Notes: a model not told the origin generated them from the letters alone. A stretch of 64,000 nt of DNA from Mesorhizobium_G sp049840935 (GCA_049840935.1 JASGJA010000021.1:1-64000), one strand, 5' to 3'. Counted from the stretch's first letter, positions 21,062-30,468 are shown. Program-made: numbers and translations.

Positions 21062-21523
21062 CTAAAGCTCCGCCGTCTTGAGAGCAGCGGCGCGTTTCAC
21101 TGCGGCGCGAATGCGCGGATAGGTTCCACACCGACACAGATTGCCGCCCATCGCATTGTCGATGTCATCGTCGGTCGGTTCCGCGATTTCTTCCAGCAAT
21201 GCCGCAGCGGTCATGATCTGGCCTGCCTGACAATAGCCGCATTGGGCAACCTGTTCTTCCAGCCAGGCTTGCTGAACCGGGTGCAACTTGCCGTCCCTGG
21301 AAAGTCCTTCGATTGTGGTTATCTCGCCTTCAACGGCTCCCACCGGCAGCGAGCAGGAACGCACCGGCACGCCGTCAACATGAACCGTGCATGCGCCGCA
21401 TGCCGCAATGCCACAGCCGAATTTAGGACCCATGATACCAGCAATGTCTCGCAGCGCCCAAAGCAGCGGCATATCGGGATCAGCATCGATTTCCAGGGAA
21501 TTACCGTTTACAGTCAGGCGCAT
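21062..21523 (-). CDS. iorA: 2Fe-2S subunit of the molybdenum oxidoreductase
   Basis: A 153-residue xanthine-oxidase-type iron-sulfur subunit. The plant-ferredoxin-like cluster is KFGCGIAACGACTVHVDG with a fourth Cys in VRSCSLP. The second cluster is EQVAQCGYCQAGQI plus GGNLCRCGTYPRIR. It passes electrons from the molybdenum site of IorB to the cytochrome. Two bases separate its stop from the iorB start. It is transcribed divergently from the tetR gene across a 105-bp region holding palindromic sites. Confidence 0.9.
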   Translation of the reverse strand: MRLTVNGNSLEIDADPDMPLLWALRDIAGIMGPKFGCGIAACGACTVHVDGVPVRSCSLPVGAVEGEITTIEGLSRDGKLHPVQQAWLEEQVAQCGYCQAGQIMTAAALLEEIAEPTDDDIDNAMGGNLCRCGTYPRIRAAVKRAAALKTAEL

Positions 21524-21552
21524 GCGGATACCCTTTGTTTTCGTCCAGCGTC

Positions 21553-21593
21553 GTTATCATAACACATTGACAATTTCCGTATATTTTGTCAAT
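21553..21593. promoter_or_regulatory. candidate TetR operator between iorA and tetR
   Basis: The intergenic region contains a perfect 8-bp inverted repeat, attgacaa at 21566-21573 and ttgtcaat at 21586-21593 with a 12-base spacer. It also contains an 11-bp palindrome gttatcataac at 21553-21563. Position between divergent genes is typical of an autoregulated TetR operator controlling both iorAB and itself. Confidence 0.55.
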
Positions 21594-21628
21594 TAGCTTT
21601 GAAGCAACAAGAAAAAGCATTCTGAATC

Positions 21629-22237
21629 ATGCCTTTCGAGATCGCACTGCCATCTGATAGCCCTGACGACGCGAAGAAAATTCGCGCGCTTCGTGGTGCG
21701 ATGACCGCGTTCTTTTCTTACGGCTATCAGCGCACTTCGATGGACGATATTGCCAAGGCGGCAGGCATGTCTCGCCCTGCGCTCTATCTGCTGTTCAAGA
21801 ATAAGGCGGATATTTTTCAGGCCGGTGCGGAGCGCGTATTTCAACGTTCGGCCATGCGTCTTGAGGAAGTGCTGAACGGTCCGGGATCGTTTTCAGAGCG
21901 CGTTTTCCAGTCTGTCGATCAGGGAATGATCGCCATGATGGCAAAGATGAATGCATCTCCTCATGGTGCTGAACTGATTGATATGAAAAACGATGTGGCT
22001 GGCGGGCTCTTGCAGGCATGGCATGGCAAGTCCGTCGCGCTTTTCCAGAAGGCCATTGAAGTTGAAGTGCGGGCCTCCGGCGTCGATCTTGCCGCGCGCG
22101 GCTTGACCTCGCATGTGCTGGCCGAATTGCTCGTGGATGGCCTCGAAGGCGTCAAGCATCGTGTCGCAGACGTTGAAACCCAACGCACGGCTTTACGCCA
22201 GCTTATTCGAGTTATTGAACTCGCATTGAAAAAATAG
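21629..22237 (+). CDS. TetR family transcriptional regulator
   Basis: A 202-residue regulator. The N-terminal helix-turn-helix is plain: TAFFSYGYQRTSMDDIAKAA then GMSRPALYLLFKNKADIF. The C-terminal ligand-binding part is unique, as usual for the family. Divergent placement from iorA with palindromes between them suggests it represses iorAB-cytochrome and perhaps the MFS exporter 80 bp downstream on its own strand. The ligand is unknown. Confidence 0.88.
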   Translation: MPFEIALPSDSPDDAKKIRALRGAMTAFFSYGYQRTSMDDIAKAAGMSRPALYLLFKNKADIFQAGAERVFQRSAMRLEEVLNGPGSFSERVFQSVDQGMIAMMAKMNASPHGAELIDMKNDVAGGLLQAWHGKSVALFQKAIEVEVRASGVDLAARGLTSHVLAELLVDGLEGVKHRVADVETQRTALRQLIRVIELALKK

Positions 22238-22319
22238 TTCTGGTGGTTTGACCATGCGGGCCGGTGCAGGGCATAAGAAGCTGCCCTGAACCGAGGCAAA
22301 GCATGGTGATTTCCTGTCC

Positions 22320-23960
22320 ATGAACGAGCATGTCCAGCAGCGCCCTTCTTCGCTTGCGCCGCTCTCGCATTCGACGTTCCGTGCCGTTTGGCTGGCCAGC
22401 CTTGCATCGAATTTTGGCGGATTGATTCAGGCGGTTGGATCGGCATGGCTCATGACCGCCATTACGACCTCCGACGACATGGTGGCGTTGGTGCAGGCGT
22501 CGACCACGCTGCCAATTATGCTGTTTTCATTGGCTTCCGGCGCAATTGCAGATAATTTCGATCGCAGGCGCGTCATTCTCATCGCGCAGGGCTTCATGTT
22601 GGCCGTCTCGATTGCGCTGGCGGCTTTTGCGTGGTTCGGCCTCATCACGCCATGGCTTTTGCTGGCCTTCACTTTCCTTATTGGCTGTGGCACTGCGCTC
22701 AACAATCCATCTTGGCAGGCTTCCGTGGGCGATATGGTTCCGCGTGACCACCTGCCAGCAGCCGTTGCGCTCAACAGCGTTGGCTTCAATCTCACCCGCA
22801 GCGTCGGTCCCGCAATCGGTGGTGCGATCGTCGCTGCCTTCGGCGCTGCTGCCGCTTTTATCGTCAATGTTTTCAGCTACATCGCCTTGCTGATCGTCAT
22901 CGCCCGCTGGAATCCAAATATCGCGAAAAGCAGCCTGCCGCGCGAAACGATGGGCCGCGCCATGACTGCAGGTCTGCGCTATGTCGGTATGTCGCCGCAT
23001 ATCGAAATCGTGCTGTTTCGCGCGCTGCTGTTCGGCTTCACAGCAATCGTCATTCTGGCGCTGCTGCCGCTTGTCGCCCGCGACCTGCTTAATGGCGGCG
23101 CACTCGCCTACGGCATTTTGCTTGGCTGTTTTGGCATTGGTGCCGTTTGCGGGGCGTTTATTGGCGGGCGGGCTCGCCAACATATTTCCAACGAATGGAT
23201 TGTGCGCCTGTCATTTGCGGGCTTCGCCTTGTGCGCCGTCATTTGTTCTTATGGCACCGCCATCTGGCAAACCGGAGCAGGACTGTTGTTGGGCGGCGCC
23301 TGCTGGGTCATGGCGCTTTCCCTCTTTAACGTCACCGTTCAGCTTTCGACCCCGCGATGGGTGGTCGGTCGCGCCCTTGCGCTTTACCAAACCGCGGTTT
23401 TCGGCGGCATGGCGCTTGGCGCGTGGATTTGGGGTGTTGTCGCCGAATCTCACGGCGTCGGAATTGCCTTGCTTTACGCTGCCGGTGCGATGCTGTTTGG
23501 TGTTGTCGCAGGATTGCGTTTTCCGATGCCTGCCCAGCAAGTGCTCAATCTCGATCCGCTCAATCGCTGGCAGCAGCCTGATGTTGCGCTCGACCTGCGC
23601 CCGCAGAGCGGTCCCATCTTTATCGTTATCGAATACATCATTCGCGAAACCGACTTGCCCGCTTTTATGGAAGCGATGTCGGAACGCCGTCGCATCCGCC
23701 TGCGTGACGGTGCTCGTCAATGGGAGTTGATGCGCGATCTGGAAAACCCGGAAATCTGGCGTGAAACCTATCACGCTCCGACCTGGGTCGAGTATGTTCG
23801 TCATAACCAGCGCGCCACCCATGCCGATGCGGTTATCGGGGAGACGCTACGCGCTCTTCATGCCGGTCCCGATCTTCCAAAAGTGCAGCGTATGATCGTT
23901 CGCCCGACCGACTGGACGGAGGCTCTTCAACAGGTCAAACCGTCGATGGATATGCACTAA
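22320..23960 (+). CDS. MFS exporter (MFS_3/EntS-like) with C-terminal soluble domain
   Basis: A 546-residue transporter. Residues from about 20 to 410 hold the membrane helices with the EntS/MFS_3 pattern (FRAVWLASLASNFGGLIQAV, SGAIADNFDRRRVILIAQGF, GPAIGGAIVAAFGAAAAFIV). A soluble tail of about 120 residues (FIVIEYIIRETDLPAFMEAM to WVEYVRHNQRATHADAVI) is part of the same family in proteobacteria and resembles a ferredoxin-like monooxygenase fold. The gene lies on the same strand as tetR and may be co-regulated. The substrate is unknown. The frame is intact, and a bidirectional terminator follows. Confidence 0.85.
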   Translation: MNEHVQQRPSSLAPLSHSTFRAVWLASLASNFGGLIQAVGSAWLMTAITTSDDMVALVQASTTLPIMLFSLASGAIADNFDRRRVILIAQGFMLAVSIALAAFAWFGLITPWLLLAFTFLIGCGTALNNPSWQASVGDMVPRDHLPAAVALNSVGFNLTRSVGPAIGGAIVAAFGAAAAFIVNVFSYIALLIVIARWNPNIAKSSLPRETMGRAMTAGLRYVGMSPHIEIVLFRALLFGFTAIVILALLPLVARDLLNGGALAYGILLGCFGIGAVCGAFIGGRARQHISNEWIVRLSFAGFALCAVICSYGTAIWQTGAGLLLGGACWVMALSLFNVTVQLSTPRWVVGRALALYQTAVFGGMALGAWIWGVVAESHGVGIALLYAAGAMLFGVVAGLRFPMPAQQVLNLDPLNRWQQPDVALDLRPQSGPIFIVIEYIIRETDLPAFMEAMSERRRIRLRDGARQWELMRDLENPEIWRETYHAPTWVEYVRHNQRATHADAVIGETLRALHAGPDLPKVQRMIVRPTDWTEALQQVKPSMDMH

Positions 23961-24021
23961 AACTGCATTCGTTTGGCGCAAAATGAGATTTTTACGGGCG
24001 TATTATTCCGTTTTCACACAA

Positions 24022-24047
24022 AAATAGCCCGCAAAAGCGGGCTATTT
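24022..24047. terminator. bidirectional terminator hairpin
   Basis: aaatagcccgc (24022-24032) and gcgggctattt (24037-24047) make an 11-bp perfect stem with loop aaaa and A/T tracts on both sides. It sits between the converging MFS exporter and rpmF genes. Confidence 0.85.
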
Positions 24048-24073
24048 CAAAAGGAATTCGGCGATTTTGTCGC

Positions 24074-24256
24074 TTAGTTGCCCTTGGGCTCAAGCACCTG
24101 ACGGCCACGATACATGCCGGTTTTCAGGTCAATGTGGTGCGGGCGACGCATCTCACCCGAGTTCTTGTCCTCAACATAGGCTGGGGCCTTGAGGGCGTCT
24201 GCCGAGCGGCGCATGCCGCGCTTTGCCGGCGAGGTTTTCTTTTTAGGGACTGCCAT
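24074..24256 (-). CDS. rpmF: 50S ribosomal protein L32
   Basis: A 60-residue protein starts MAVPKKKTSPAKRGMRRSAD and ends GMYRGRQVLEPKGN, the alphaproteobacterial L32 without the zinc-binding cysteines seen in some bacteria. The start at 24256 is set by the invariant MAVPKKK; an ATG four codons upstream is not used in the family. Component of the large ribosomal subunit. Confidence 0.97.
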   Translation of the reverse strand: MAVPKKKTSPAKRGMRRSADALKAPAYVEDKNSGEMRRPHHIDLKTGMYRGRQVLEPKGN

Positions 24257-24385
24257 TTTAAGCTCCACTCAATTCGTCAAAGCCCCGCCAGCCCTTACAG
24301 AGCCGATCTCAAGGCTGAAATCCGGGAAATCGGGCGTGCCTATACAACGCCTGTGGGCTTTTGACCAGCACTTGCCCCAAATATT

Positions 24386-25168
24386 TTATTCTACACAGCC
24401 AACATACGCCCCCGCGCGGCTCGCGCGACGCTCTATAACGCGGGCAATTGCTCTCATGCCGGGTTTTGCCTTGGCGGGATTGCGGGCGATCGGGTTAGGA
24501 AGCGCCGCTGTGAGAAGTGCAGCCTGCTTTGCTGACAAGTTCTTTGCGGATACGCCAAAATAATGTTGGGAGGCGGCTTCAATTCCATAAATATTCGGAC
24601 CCCATTCTGCGATGTTCAGATAGATTTCCAGAATGCGATATTTGGGCAATACAAGGTCGAAGTAGATAGCGAGCGGCAATTCCATTGCTTTGCGTAAAAA
24701 TGACCGCCCATTCCACAAGTACAGGTTCTTGACAGTCTGCATCGGAATTGTGGATGCGCCGCGTGTTGGGCGGCCCGCGAAAAGGTCTTCGACTTCGCCT
24801 TTCAGTTCTCCCAGATCGACGCCGAAATGCGAGCAGAACTGCCCGTCCTCGGACATGATGACTGATCGACGCATGACGGGAGCGACATCTTCAAGGGCAA
24901 CCCATTGTCGGTCATATCCTTGAAATGTAACGAGATCTCGAAGCATCAGCGTCGATACCGGATGCACGAATGGCGGGAAATAGAGGATCGTCAGAACAAC
25001 CGGAATGAGCGCAACGACAATCACCGCCTTTACAAGACGGCGAAGCCACAAACGTGTGCGGCTGGTTCCAAGCAACTTCCGAATCGACGCCATATCCGGC
25101 TTTCCCGGATCGGGCTCCGCACTAGGCTCCGTCGTTCCGGCAATCCCTGTCTCCATTCTCATTCGCAT
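24386..25168 (-). CDS. mtgA: monofunctional peptidoglycan glycosyltransferase
   Basis: A GT51 enzyme polymerises lipid II into glycan strands at the inner membrane. One N-terminal transmembrane helix is visible (LVKAVIVVALIPVVLTILYF). GT51 motifs follow: MSEDGQFCSHFGVD with the catalytic Glu, GASTIPMQTVKNLYLW, KAMELPLAIYFDLVLPKYRI and LEIYLNIAEWGPNIYGIEAA. No transpeptidase domain is present. Starts at 25168, 25162, 25156 or 25093 are all in frame, and the choice is uncertain; the first of these is given. It diverges from ispA. Confidence 0.9.
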   Translation of the reverse strand: MRMRMETGIAGTTEPSAEPDPGKPDMASIRKLLGTSRTRLWLRRLVKAVIVVALIPVVLTILYFPPFVHPVSTLMLRDLVTFQGYDRQWVALEDVAPVMRRSVIMSEDGQFCSHFGVDLGELKGEVEDLFAGRPTRGASTIPMQTVKNLYLWNGRSFLRKAMELPLAIYFDLVLPKYRILEIYLNIAEWGPNIYGIEAASQHYFGVSAKNLSAKQAALLTAALPNPIARNPAKAKPGMRAIARVIERRASRAGAYVGCVE

Positions 25169-25240
25169 AGCGGTGCGAAGCGAATAGTGCAACGGATTCG
25201 GCGCTTGACCCGCCAAGCCTTTGCCGTAAACGGTTCCGCC

Positions 25241-26158
25241 ATGTTGCAGATAACCCAATCAGATTTTGAAGCCGCCCTCGGGCGTTGCGCGCGGGAGGTG
25301 GAAGCCGAACTTGACGCGATCCTGACCGCGATCCCGCAATCTGGTGAAATTGCGCGTCCTGAAAAGCTGCTGGCGGCCATGCGCCACGGGGTTCTCAACG
25401 GCGGCAAAAGGCTGCGGCCTTTTTTGGTTCTTGAAAGTTCTATGCTTTTTGGGGCGAAGCGCAGTGCTGCGCTTCGTGTCGCGGCGGCGCTGGAATGCAT
25501 CCATTGCTATTCGCTGGTGCATGATGATCTGCCTGCTATGGACGATGACGATTTGAGACGCGGGCAACCGACCGTGCACAAGGCTTTTGACGAGGCGACC
25601 GCCATTTTGGCAGGGGATTCCCTGCTGACGCTGGCGTTCGATATCATCGCAGACCCAGCCACGGAGCTTGCCGAAGATGCCCGGTTGAAGTTGATATTGG
25701 CGCTGTCGCGTGCCGCAGGTGTTGGTGGCATGGCTGGTGGGCAGGCGCTTGACCTCGCAGCGGAACAGGATGCGCCTGACGAGGCCGGCATCATCCGCCT
25801 GCAAGCGATGAAAACCGGCGCGCTGATCCGATTTGGTTGTGAAGCAGGTGCAATTGCTGGCAAGGCAAGCAATACCGACAGTGAGCGCATGGCTGAGTTT
25901 GGGTCGGCGATTGGGTTGGCGTTTCAACTCGCTGATGACTTGCTTGATTTGACCTCCGATGCGCAAACGATGGGCAAGGCGACCGGCAAGGATCAGCAGG
26001 CCGGTAAGGCCACGCTTGCATCGCTGCACGAGCCGGATTGGGCGCGCGCGCAATTGCGCGGCTTGGTGAGGCAGGCCGAGGATTTGCTTGCGCCCTATGG
26101 CGAGGCCGGGAATTTGTTGCGAGCGGCGGCGCGTTTCGTTGCCGAGCGGAGCAACTAA
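25241..26158 (+). CDS. ispA: polyprenyl (farnesyl) diphosphate synthase
   Basis: A 305-residue all-alpha prenyltransferase condenses isopentenyl diphosphate onto allylic primers. The first Asp-rich motif is VHDDLPAMDDDDLRRGQPTV (about residues 93-112) and the second FQLADDLLDLTSD. GGKRLRP near residue 54 is the substrate-binding segment. Spacing after the first motif fits bacterial FPP/GGPP synthases; chain length is inferred as farnesyl. ATG 25241 (MLQITQSDFEAAL) gives the standard length. Its stop overlaps the converging lytic transglycosylase gene by four bases. Confidence 0.9.
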   Translation: MLQITQSDFEAALGRCAREVEAELDAILTAIPQSGEIARPEKLLAAMRHGVLNGGKRLRPFLVLESSMLFGAKRSAALRVAAALECIHCYSLVHDDLPAMDDDDLRRGQPTVHKAFDEATAILAGDSLLTLAFDIIADPATELAEDARLKLILALSRAAGVGGMAGGQALDLAAEQDAPDEAGIIRLQAMKTGALIRFGCEAGAIAGKASNTDSERMAEFGSAIGLAFQLADDLLDLTSDAQTMGKATGKDQQAGKATLASLHEPDWARAQLRGLVRQAEDLLAPYGEAGNLLRAAARFVAERSN

Positions 26159-27015
26159 CGATTGCGCATCACGATGCATGAGCCGCCTGCGCCCTGCAAT
26201 TGCTGGCAGATGATGTTGGCATTGGCGCGGTTCTCAACCCCGATGCGGACTGCGTAGATTCCGCGCCGCCCGATTGGTGTGCGAACCCGACTCACAACCG
26301 GCTCATATTCCTTGAGCAATGCGGGGAAACGCCCTCGAACGCGCTGCCATTGCTTGATTGCCGCCGAGCGCCGAAAATTGCCCGCGACCTGAACGCCCCA
26401 AGGCTTGGTGTGGATGGTCGCCATTGCGATGGTGGTCGTGCGAACAATCGGCAAGCGGCGGCACGCTTCGGCAAAACTGTGCTTTTCTTCCAAAGGCCGG
26501 TTCGTGCCGGTATACGCGGCGTTCGAGAAATTGTCCGCAGGCTCACCCATGATGTCGAGCACGTAGTCTTCCGTTTCGAGCGGCAGGAAGCCGCCGGACG
26601 ACAGCCAGCGCGCAACGCGATTTTCGCCAGAATTATAGGCTGCGGCGGCAAGTCCCAAATTGCCAAAACTGCGCTCCATTTCTCCCAGATATTTGGCAGA
26701 AGCGGCGATTGCCTTGGGCACGTCGAACGGATCATCGAGGCCACGCATTTTCGCCGTTCCGGGCATGAATTGAGCAATGCCTTCTGCTCCAACGGGGCTG
26801 ACGGCGTTGGCGTCGAAACGGCTTTCCTTCCAGATAAGCCGGGCAAAAAACTCTCGCGGAATGTCGTTCTGAACGGCGTGCATTTCGATGAGGTTGCAGA
26901 TGCGATGTACGGGATCGGGACCGCCAACGCGGTCATCTCGATCCGCGCCGAAAGCATCGACTTGCAGCGTATAGAAGGTGATGGCGGCAGCTAGAACGCT
27001 TCGCAATGCAGCCAT
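26155..27015 (-). CDS. lytic transglycosylase with C-terminal SPOR-like domain
   Basis: A 286-residue exported murein hydrolase. After a signal-like N-terminus (MAALRSVLAAAITFYTLQVD) comes an SLT domain with catalytic Glu 64 in LIWKESRFDANAVSPVGAEG, then IAQFMPGTAKMRGL and AAAYNSGENRVARW. The final 80 residues (WGVQVAGNFRRSAAIKQWQR to NIICQQLQGAGGSCIVM) look like a SPOR domain, which binds denuded glycan at the septum. Start at 27015 is chosen because the longer frame overlaps ispG. It is 10 bp downstream of ispG on the same strand. Confidence 0.88.
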   Translation of the reverse strand: MAALRSVLAAAITFYTLQVDAFGADRDDRVGGPDPVHRICNLIEMHAVQNDIPREFFARLIWKESRFDANAVSPVGAEGIAQFMPGTAKMRGLDDPFDVPKAIAASAKYLGEMERSFGNLGLAAAAYNSGENRVARWLSSGGFLPLETEDYVLDIMGEPADNFSNAAYTGTNRPLEEKHSFAEACRRLPIVRTTTIAMATIHTKPWGVQVAGNFRRSAAIKQWQRVRGRFPALLKEYEPVVSRVRTPIGRRGIYAVRIGVENRANANIICQQLQGAGGSCIVMRNR

Positions 27016-27025
27016 TGCGCCGCGT

Positions 27026-28276
27026 CTATTCTGCGGCAACGCGCCCGCGTCCGTAGCGGCGTTCGATGTAATCTGAGACCATGCGTTCGAAGTCGCGTGC
27101 AATGTCCGGTCCGCGCAAGGTAGCGGCTTTCTGGCCATCGATATAAACGGGGGCCGTGGGAGTCTCGCCAGTGCCGGGCAGTGAAATGCCAATGTCGGCG
27201 TGCTTGGATTCGCCGGGACCGTTGACGATGCAGCCCATGACTGCAACCTTCAACTCTTCGACACCCGGATAGCGCTCGCGCCAGATCGGCATGTTGCGGC
27301 GAATGTCTTCCTGAATGTTCTGCGCAAGTTCCTGAAAGACGGTCGAAGTCGTGCGACCGCAGCCGGGGCAGGCGGCGACAATCGGGATGAACTGGCGGAA
27401 GCCCATGGTTTGCAAAAGTTCCTGCGAAACCTGCACCTCGCGCGTGCGGTCGCCATTCGGTTCGGGGGTCAACGAAATGCGGATCGTGTCGCCAATGCCC
27501 TGCTGGAGCAGGATTCCCATCGCAGCCGACGAGGCAACAATGCCCTTGGTTCCCATGCCTGCTTCCGTAAGTCCAAGATGCAGCGCGTGATCCGAACGGC
27601 CTGCTAGCTCGGTGTAGACGGCAATCAAATCCTGAACCTGACTGACTTTTGCCGACAGGATGATCTTGTCGCGACCGAGACCGATTTCCTCTGCCGCGTG
27701 CGCGGACAACAGCGCGGATTGCACAATTGCCTCGCGCGTGACCTGCTGGGCGGTCAGCGGTGAGCCGTTGTCGTTGTTCTCATCCATCAGGCGCGTGAGA
27801 AGCTCCTGATCGAGTGAACCCCAGTTCACGCCAATGCGCACCGGCTTATCGTAACGGATCGCCATCTCGACGATTTCCGCGAACTGTCGATCCTTCTTTT
27901 CCTTGAAACCGACATTGCCCGGATTGATGCGGTATTTCGCAAGTGCCTCTGCGCAGGCAGGGTGATCGGCAAGCAGCTTGTGGCCGATATAGTGAAAGTC
28001 TCCCACCAGTGGGACGTTGATGTTCAGGCGTTCCAACCGTTCGCGGATCGCTGGAACGGCAGCCGCGCTTTCGTCGCGGTCGACGGTAATGCGGACGAGT
28101 TCGGAGCCTGCGCGATGCAGCGCAGCAACCTGCGCGACAGTCTGGTCGATATCGGCGGTGTCGGTATTGGTCATCGACTGCACAACGACCGGAGCCGAAC
28201 CGCCAACGATCACGCCGCCGACGTCGACGCCGACTGATTTACGGCGCGGGAAAGGTGAAGAAAAATATCCGGACAT
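27026..28276 (-). CDS. ispG: 4-hydroxy-3-methylbut-2-enyl diphosphate synthase
   Basis: IspG (GcpE) catalyses the penultimate MEP-pathway step, reducing methylerythritol cyclodiphosphate. The protein is 416 residues with the N-terminal TIM-barrel part (GSAPVVVQSMTNTDTADIDQ, LVGDFHYIGHKLL, RINPGNVG) and C-terminal Fe4S4 ligands in AACPGCGRTTS and MGCIVNGPGES. Together with ispA nearby it supplies isoprenoid precursors. Confidence 0.96.
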   Translation of the reverse strand: MSGYFSSPFPRRKSVGVDVGGVIVGGSAPVVVQSMTNTDTADIDQTVAQVAALHRAGSELVRITVDRDESAAAVPAIRERLERLNINVPLVGDFHYIGHKLLADHPACAEALAKYRINPGNVGFKEKKDRQFAEIVEMAIRYDKPVRIGVNWGSLDQELLTRLMDENNDNGSPLTAQQVTREAIVQSALLSAHAAEEIGLGRDKIILSAKVSQVQDLIAVYTELAGRSDHALHLGLTEAGMGTKGIVASSAAMGILLQQGIGDTIRISLTPEPNGDRTREVQVSQELLQTMGFRQFIPIVAACPGCGRTTSTVFQELAQNIQEDIRRNMPIWRERYPGVEELKVAVMGCIVNGPGESKHADIGISLPGTGETPTAPVYIDGQKAATLRGPDIARDFERMVSDYIERRYGRGRVAAE

Positions 28277-28398
28277 GAGCCGGTTGCTCCGTTGCGGAAT
28301 TTCGCCGATCAGGTGGCGGATGCAGTGACATATGTCAATGCATCAGTTCGATCACAAGAACATGACCCAATTTGGAACCAACCCGCGCCGCGCAATGA

Positions 28399-29007
28399 TC
28401 AGGAAAGCGAATCTATTTTCCGCTGCATTGCGGCAATTTGCTCTTTCAGTTCCTTGAGATCGTCAGCTTTTTCAGGAGCGCTTTTCTTTTCAGGCTCTTC
28501 AGAGGGTTGTGTTGCACCCATGCCCGCCGGGAAAGGCGTGAACATGCGCATCGCGTTTTGGAAAAGTTCGACATTGCGGCGCGTCTGCTCTTCCAGCGCC
28601 TTCATTGAAGTAGGCAGATTTTCCATCATTCCGAGCGGCGTTTTGCCGAAGCTAGCCTTCATCTGCTCGCGGAAACGCTCCTGTTCCTTGGCAAATGCGA
28701 CCATCGACTGTTCGAGAAAGCTCGGAACGACCATCTGCATCTGATCACCGTAAAAAGCGATGAGTTGGCGCAGGAACGAAATGGGCAGCATGTTCTGCCC
28801 GTCTTTGTTTTCAAGCTCGAAAATGATCTGGGTTAGGACGGGGTGAGTGATGTCCTCACCAGTTTTGGCGTCGTGGACGACAAATTCCTCATCTCGCTTG
28901 ACCATTTCCGCAAGGTCTTCAAGCGTCACGTAGGTGCTGGTGCCGGTATTGTAGAGACGGCGGTTGGCGTATTTTTTGATCACCACCGGTTCGTCTTTTG
29001 CTGCCAT
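28399..29007 (-). CDS. phaR: polyhydroxybutyrate synthesis repressor PhaR
   Basis: A 202-residue regulator that senses PHB and represses storage genes. The N-terminal DNA-binding region has the PHB/PHA accumulation regulator signature VVIKKYANRRLYNTGTSTYV. The adjacent region LPISFLRQLIAFYGDQMQMV is the PHB-accumulation domain. A Lys/Glu-rich coiled tail ends KELKEQIAAMQRKIDSLS. It is divergent from phbAB across 276 bp, which is the standard rhizobial arrangement and the likely site of PhaR binding, although I could not define an operator. Confidence 0.95.
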   Translation of the reverse strand: MAAKDEPVVIKKYANRRLYNTGTSTYVTLEDLAEMVKRDEEFVVHDAKTGEDITHPVLTQIIFELENKDGQNMLPISFLRQLIAFYGDQMQMVVPSFLEQSMVAFAKEQERFREQMKASFGKTPLGMMENLPTSMKALEEQTRRNVELFQNAMRMFTPFPAGMGATQPSEEPEKKSAPEKADDLKELKEQIAAMQRKIDSLS

Positions 29008-29283
29008 TATCCTGCCTCCCGAGCCGGTTGGTATTGATTATGGCTCTTGTACGGCAAGATATGCGTAAATCCGTGACGAATCCAAGCATTTTGTGCAGTG
29101 CGAAACCTGCAAGGGAAATTGCCGACTTACGATTGCTGGTTTCATTGGGCTCCCGAAGCGTCGCAGGACCATTTGGCGTTTGACTTGCCGGGAAGAAAGT
29201 GAAGAAATTCAAATTCCATTCGTGCTTCATAGACTGTTCTGAGCCAAGCCCCTTTCCTGCTCAGTTTTTTCGGAGGAAATAAA

Positions 29284-30468
29284 ATGTCCGCATCTTCGAT
29301 TGTCGTTGCGAGCGCTGCGCGCACACCTGTCGGCTCTTTCAATGGCGCGTTTGCCAATACTCCAGCTCACGAACTTGGCGCAATCGCGATCAAGGGGGTG
29401 CTGGAACGCGCTGGCGTCGATCCGAAAGAGGTGGACGAAGTCATTTTCGGCCAGATCCTGACAGCAGGGCAGGGCCAGAACCCTGCACGGCAGGCTGCGA
29501 TTAAGGCTGGCATTCCTAATGAGGCGACCGCATGGGGCCTGAACCAGCTTTGCGGCTCCGGCCTGCGGACAATCGCAATCGGCATGCAGCAAATTGCGAC
29601 CGGCGATGCCAAGATCATCGTCGCGGGTGGGCAGGAATCCATGTCGATGGCGCCGCATTGTCAGCATCTGCGAAACGGCATCAAGATGGGCGATTTCAAG
29701 ATGATCGATACGATGATCAAGGATGGCCTGACGGACGCCTTCTACGGCTATCATATGGGAAACACAGCGGAAAATGTCGCGCGTCAGTGGCAGCTTACGC
29801 GTGACGAGCAAGATGCTTTCGCTGTTGCTTCACAGAACAAGGCCGAGGCCGCGCAGAAGGCTGGCCGGTTTAAAGACGAGATCGTCCCGGTGACTGTGAA
29901 GGGGCGCAAAGAGGATGTCATTGTCGATGCGGACGAATATATCCGTCACGGCGCGACCATCGAGGCGATGGCCAAGCTGCGGCCAGCCTTCGACAAGGAA
30001 GGCACGGTGACGGCAGGCAACGCTTCCGGGATCAATGACGGTGCTGCTGCGGCTCTGCTGATGACGGAAGAAGAGGCTGCGCGCCGCGGTATTACGCCGC
30101 TCGTGCGCATCGTGTCCTGGGCGACGGCGGGCGTTGATCCGCAGATCATGGGTACGGGACCGATACCGGCCTCACGTCGCGCGCTGGAGAAAGCTGGCTG
30201 GAAGGTGGACGATCTTGATCTGGTCGAAGCCAATGAGGCGTTTGCTGCGCAAGCCTGCGCAGTCAACAAGGATATGGGCTGGAATACAGACATTGTGAAC
30301 GTCAATGGTGGTGCGATTGCGATCGGCCATCCGGTTGGCGCGTCGGGCGCACGTGTGTTCAATACACTGGTCTATGAAATGGGTCGCCGTGGTGCAAAGA
30401 GGGGCCTCGCCACGCTTTGCATCGGCGGCGGCATGGGCATCGCCATGTGCGTGGAATTGATGAAGTAA
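29284..30468 (+). CDS. phbA: acetyl-CoA acetyltransferase (beta-ketothiolase)
   Basis: Condenses two acetyl-CoA to acetoacetyl-CoA, the first step of PHB synthesis. The protein is 394 residues with acylated Cys90 in WGLNQLCGSGLRT, His349 in AIAIGHPVGASGARV and Cys379 in LCIGGGMGIAMC, all in the expected positions. A strong ribosome site (ggagg) stands before ATG 29284. It is followed 45 bp later by phbB. Confidence 0.96.
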   Translation: MSASSIVVASAARTPVGSFNGAFANTPAHELGAIAIKGVLERAGVDPKEVDEVIFGQILTAGQGQNPARQAAIKAGIPNEATAWGLNQLCGSGLRTIAIGMQQIATGDAKIIVAGGQESMSMAPHCQHLRNGIKMGDFKMIDTMIKDGLTDAFYGYHMGNTAENVARQWQLTRDEQDAFAVASQNKAEAAQKAGRFKDEIVPVTVKGRKEDVIVDADEYIRHGATIEAMAKLRPAFDKEGTVTAGNASGINDGAAAALLMTEEEAARRGITPLVRIVSWATAGVDPQIMGTGPIPASRRALEKAGWKVDDLDLVEANEAFAAQACAVNKDMGWNTDIVNVNGGAIAIGHPVGASGARVFNTLVYEMGRRGAKRGLATLCIGGGMGIAMCVELMK

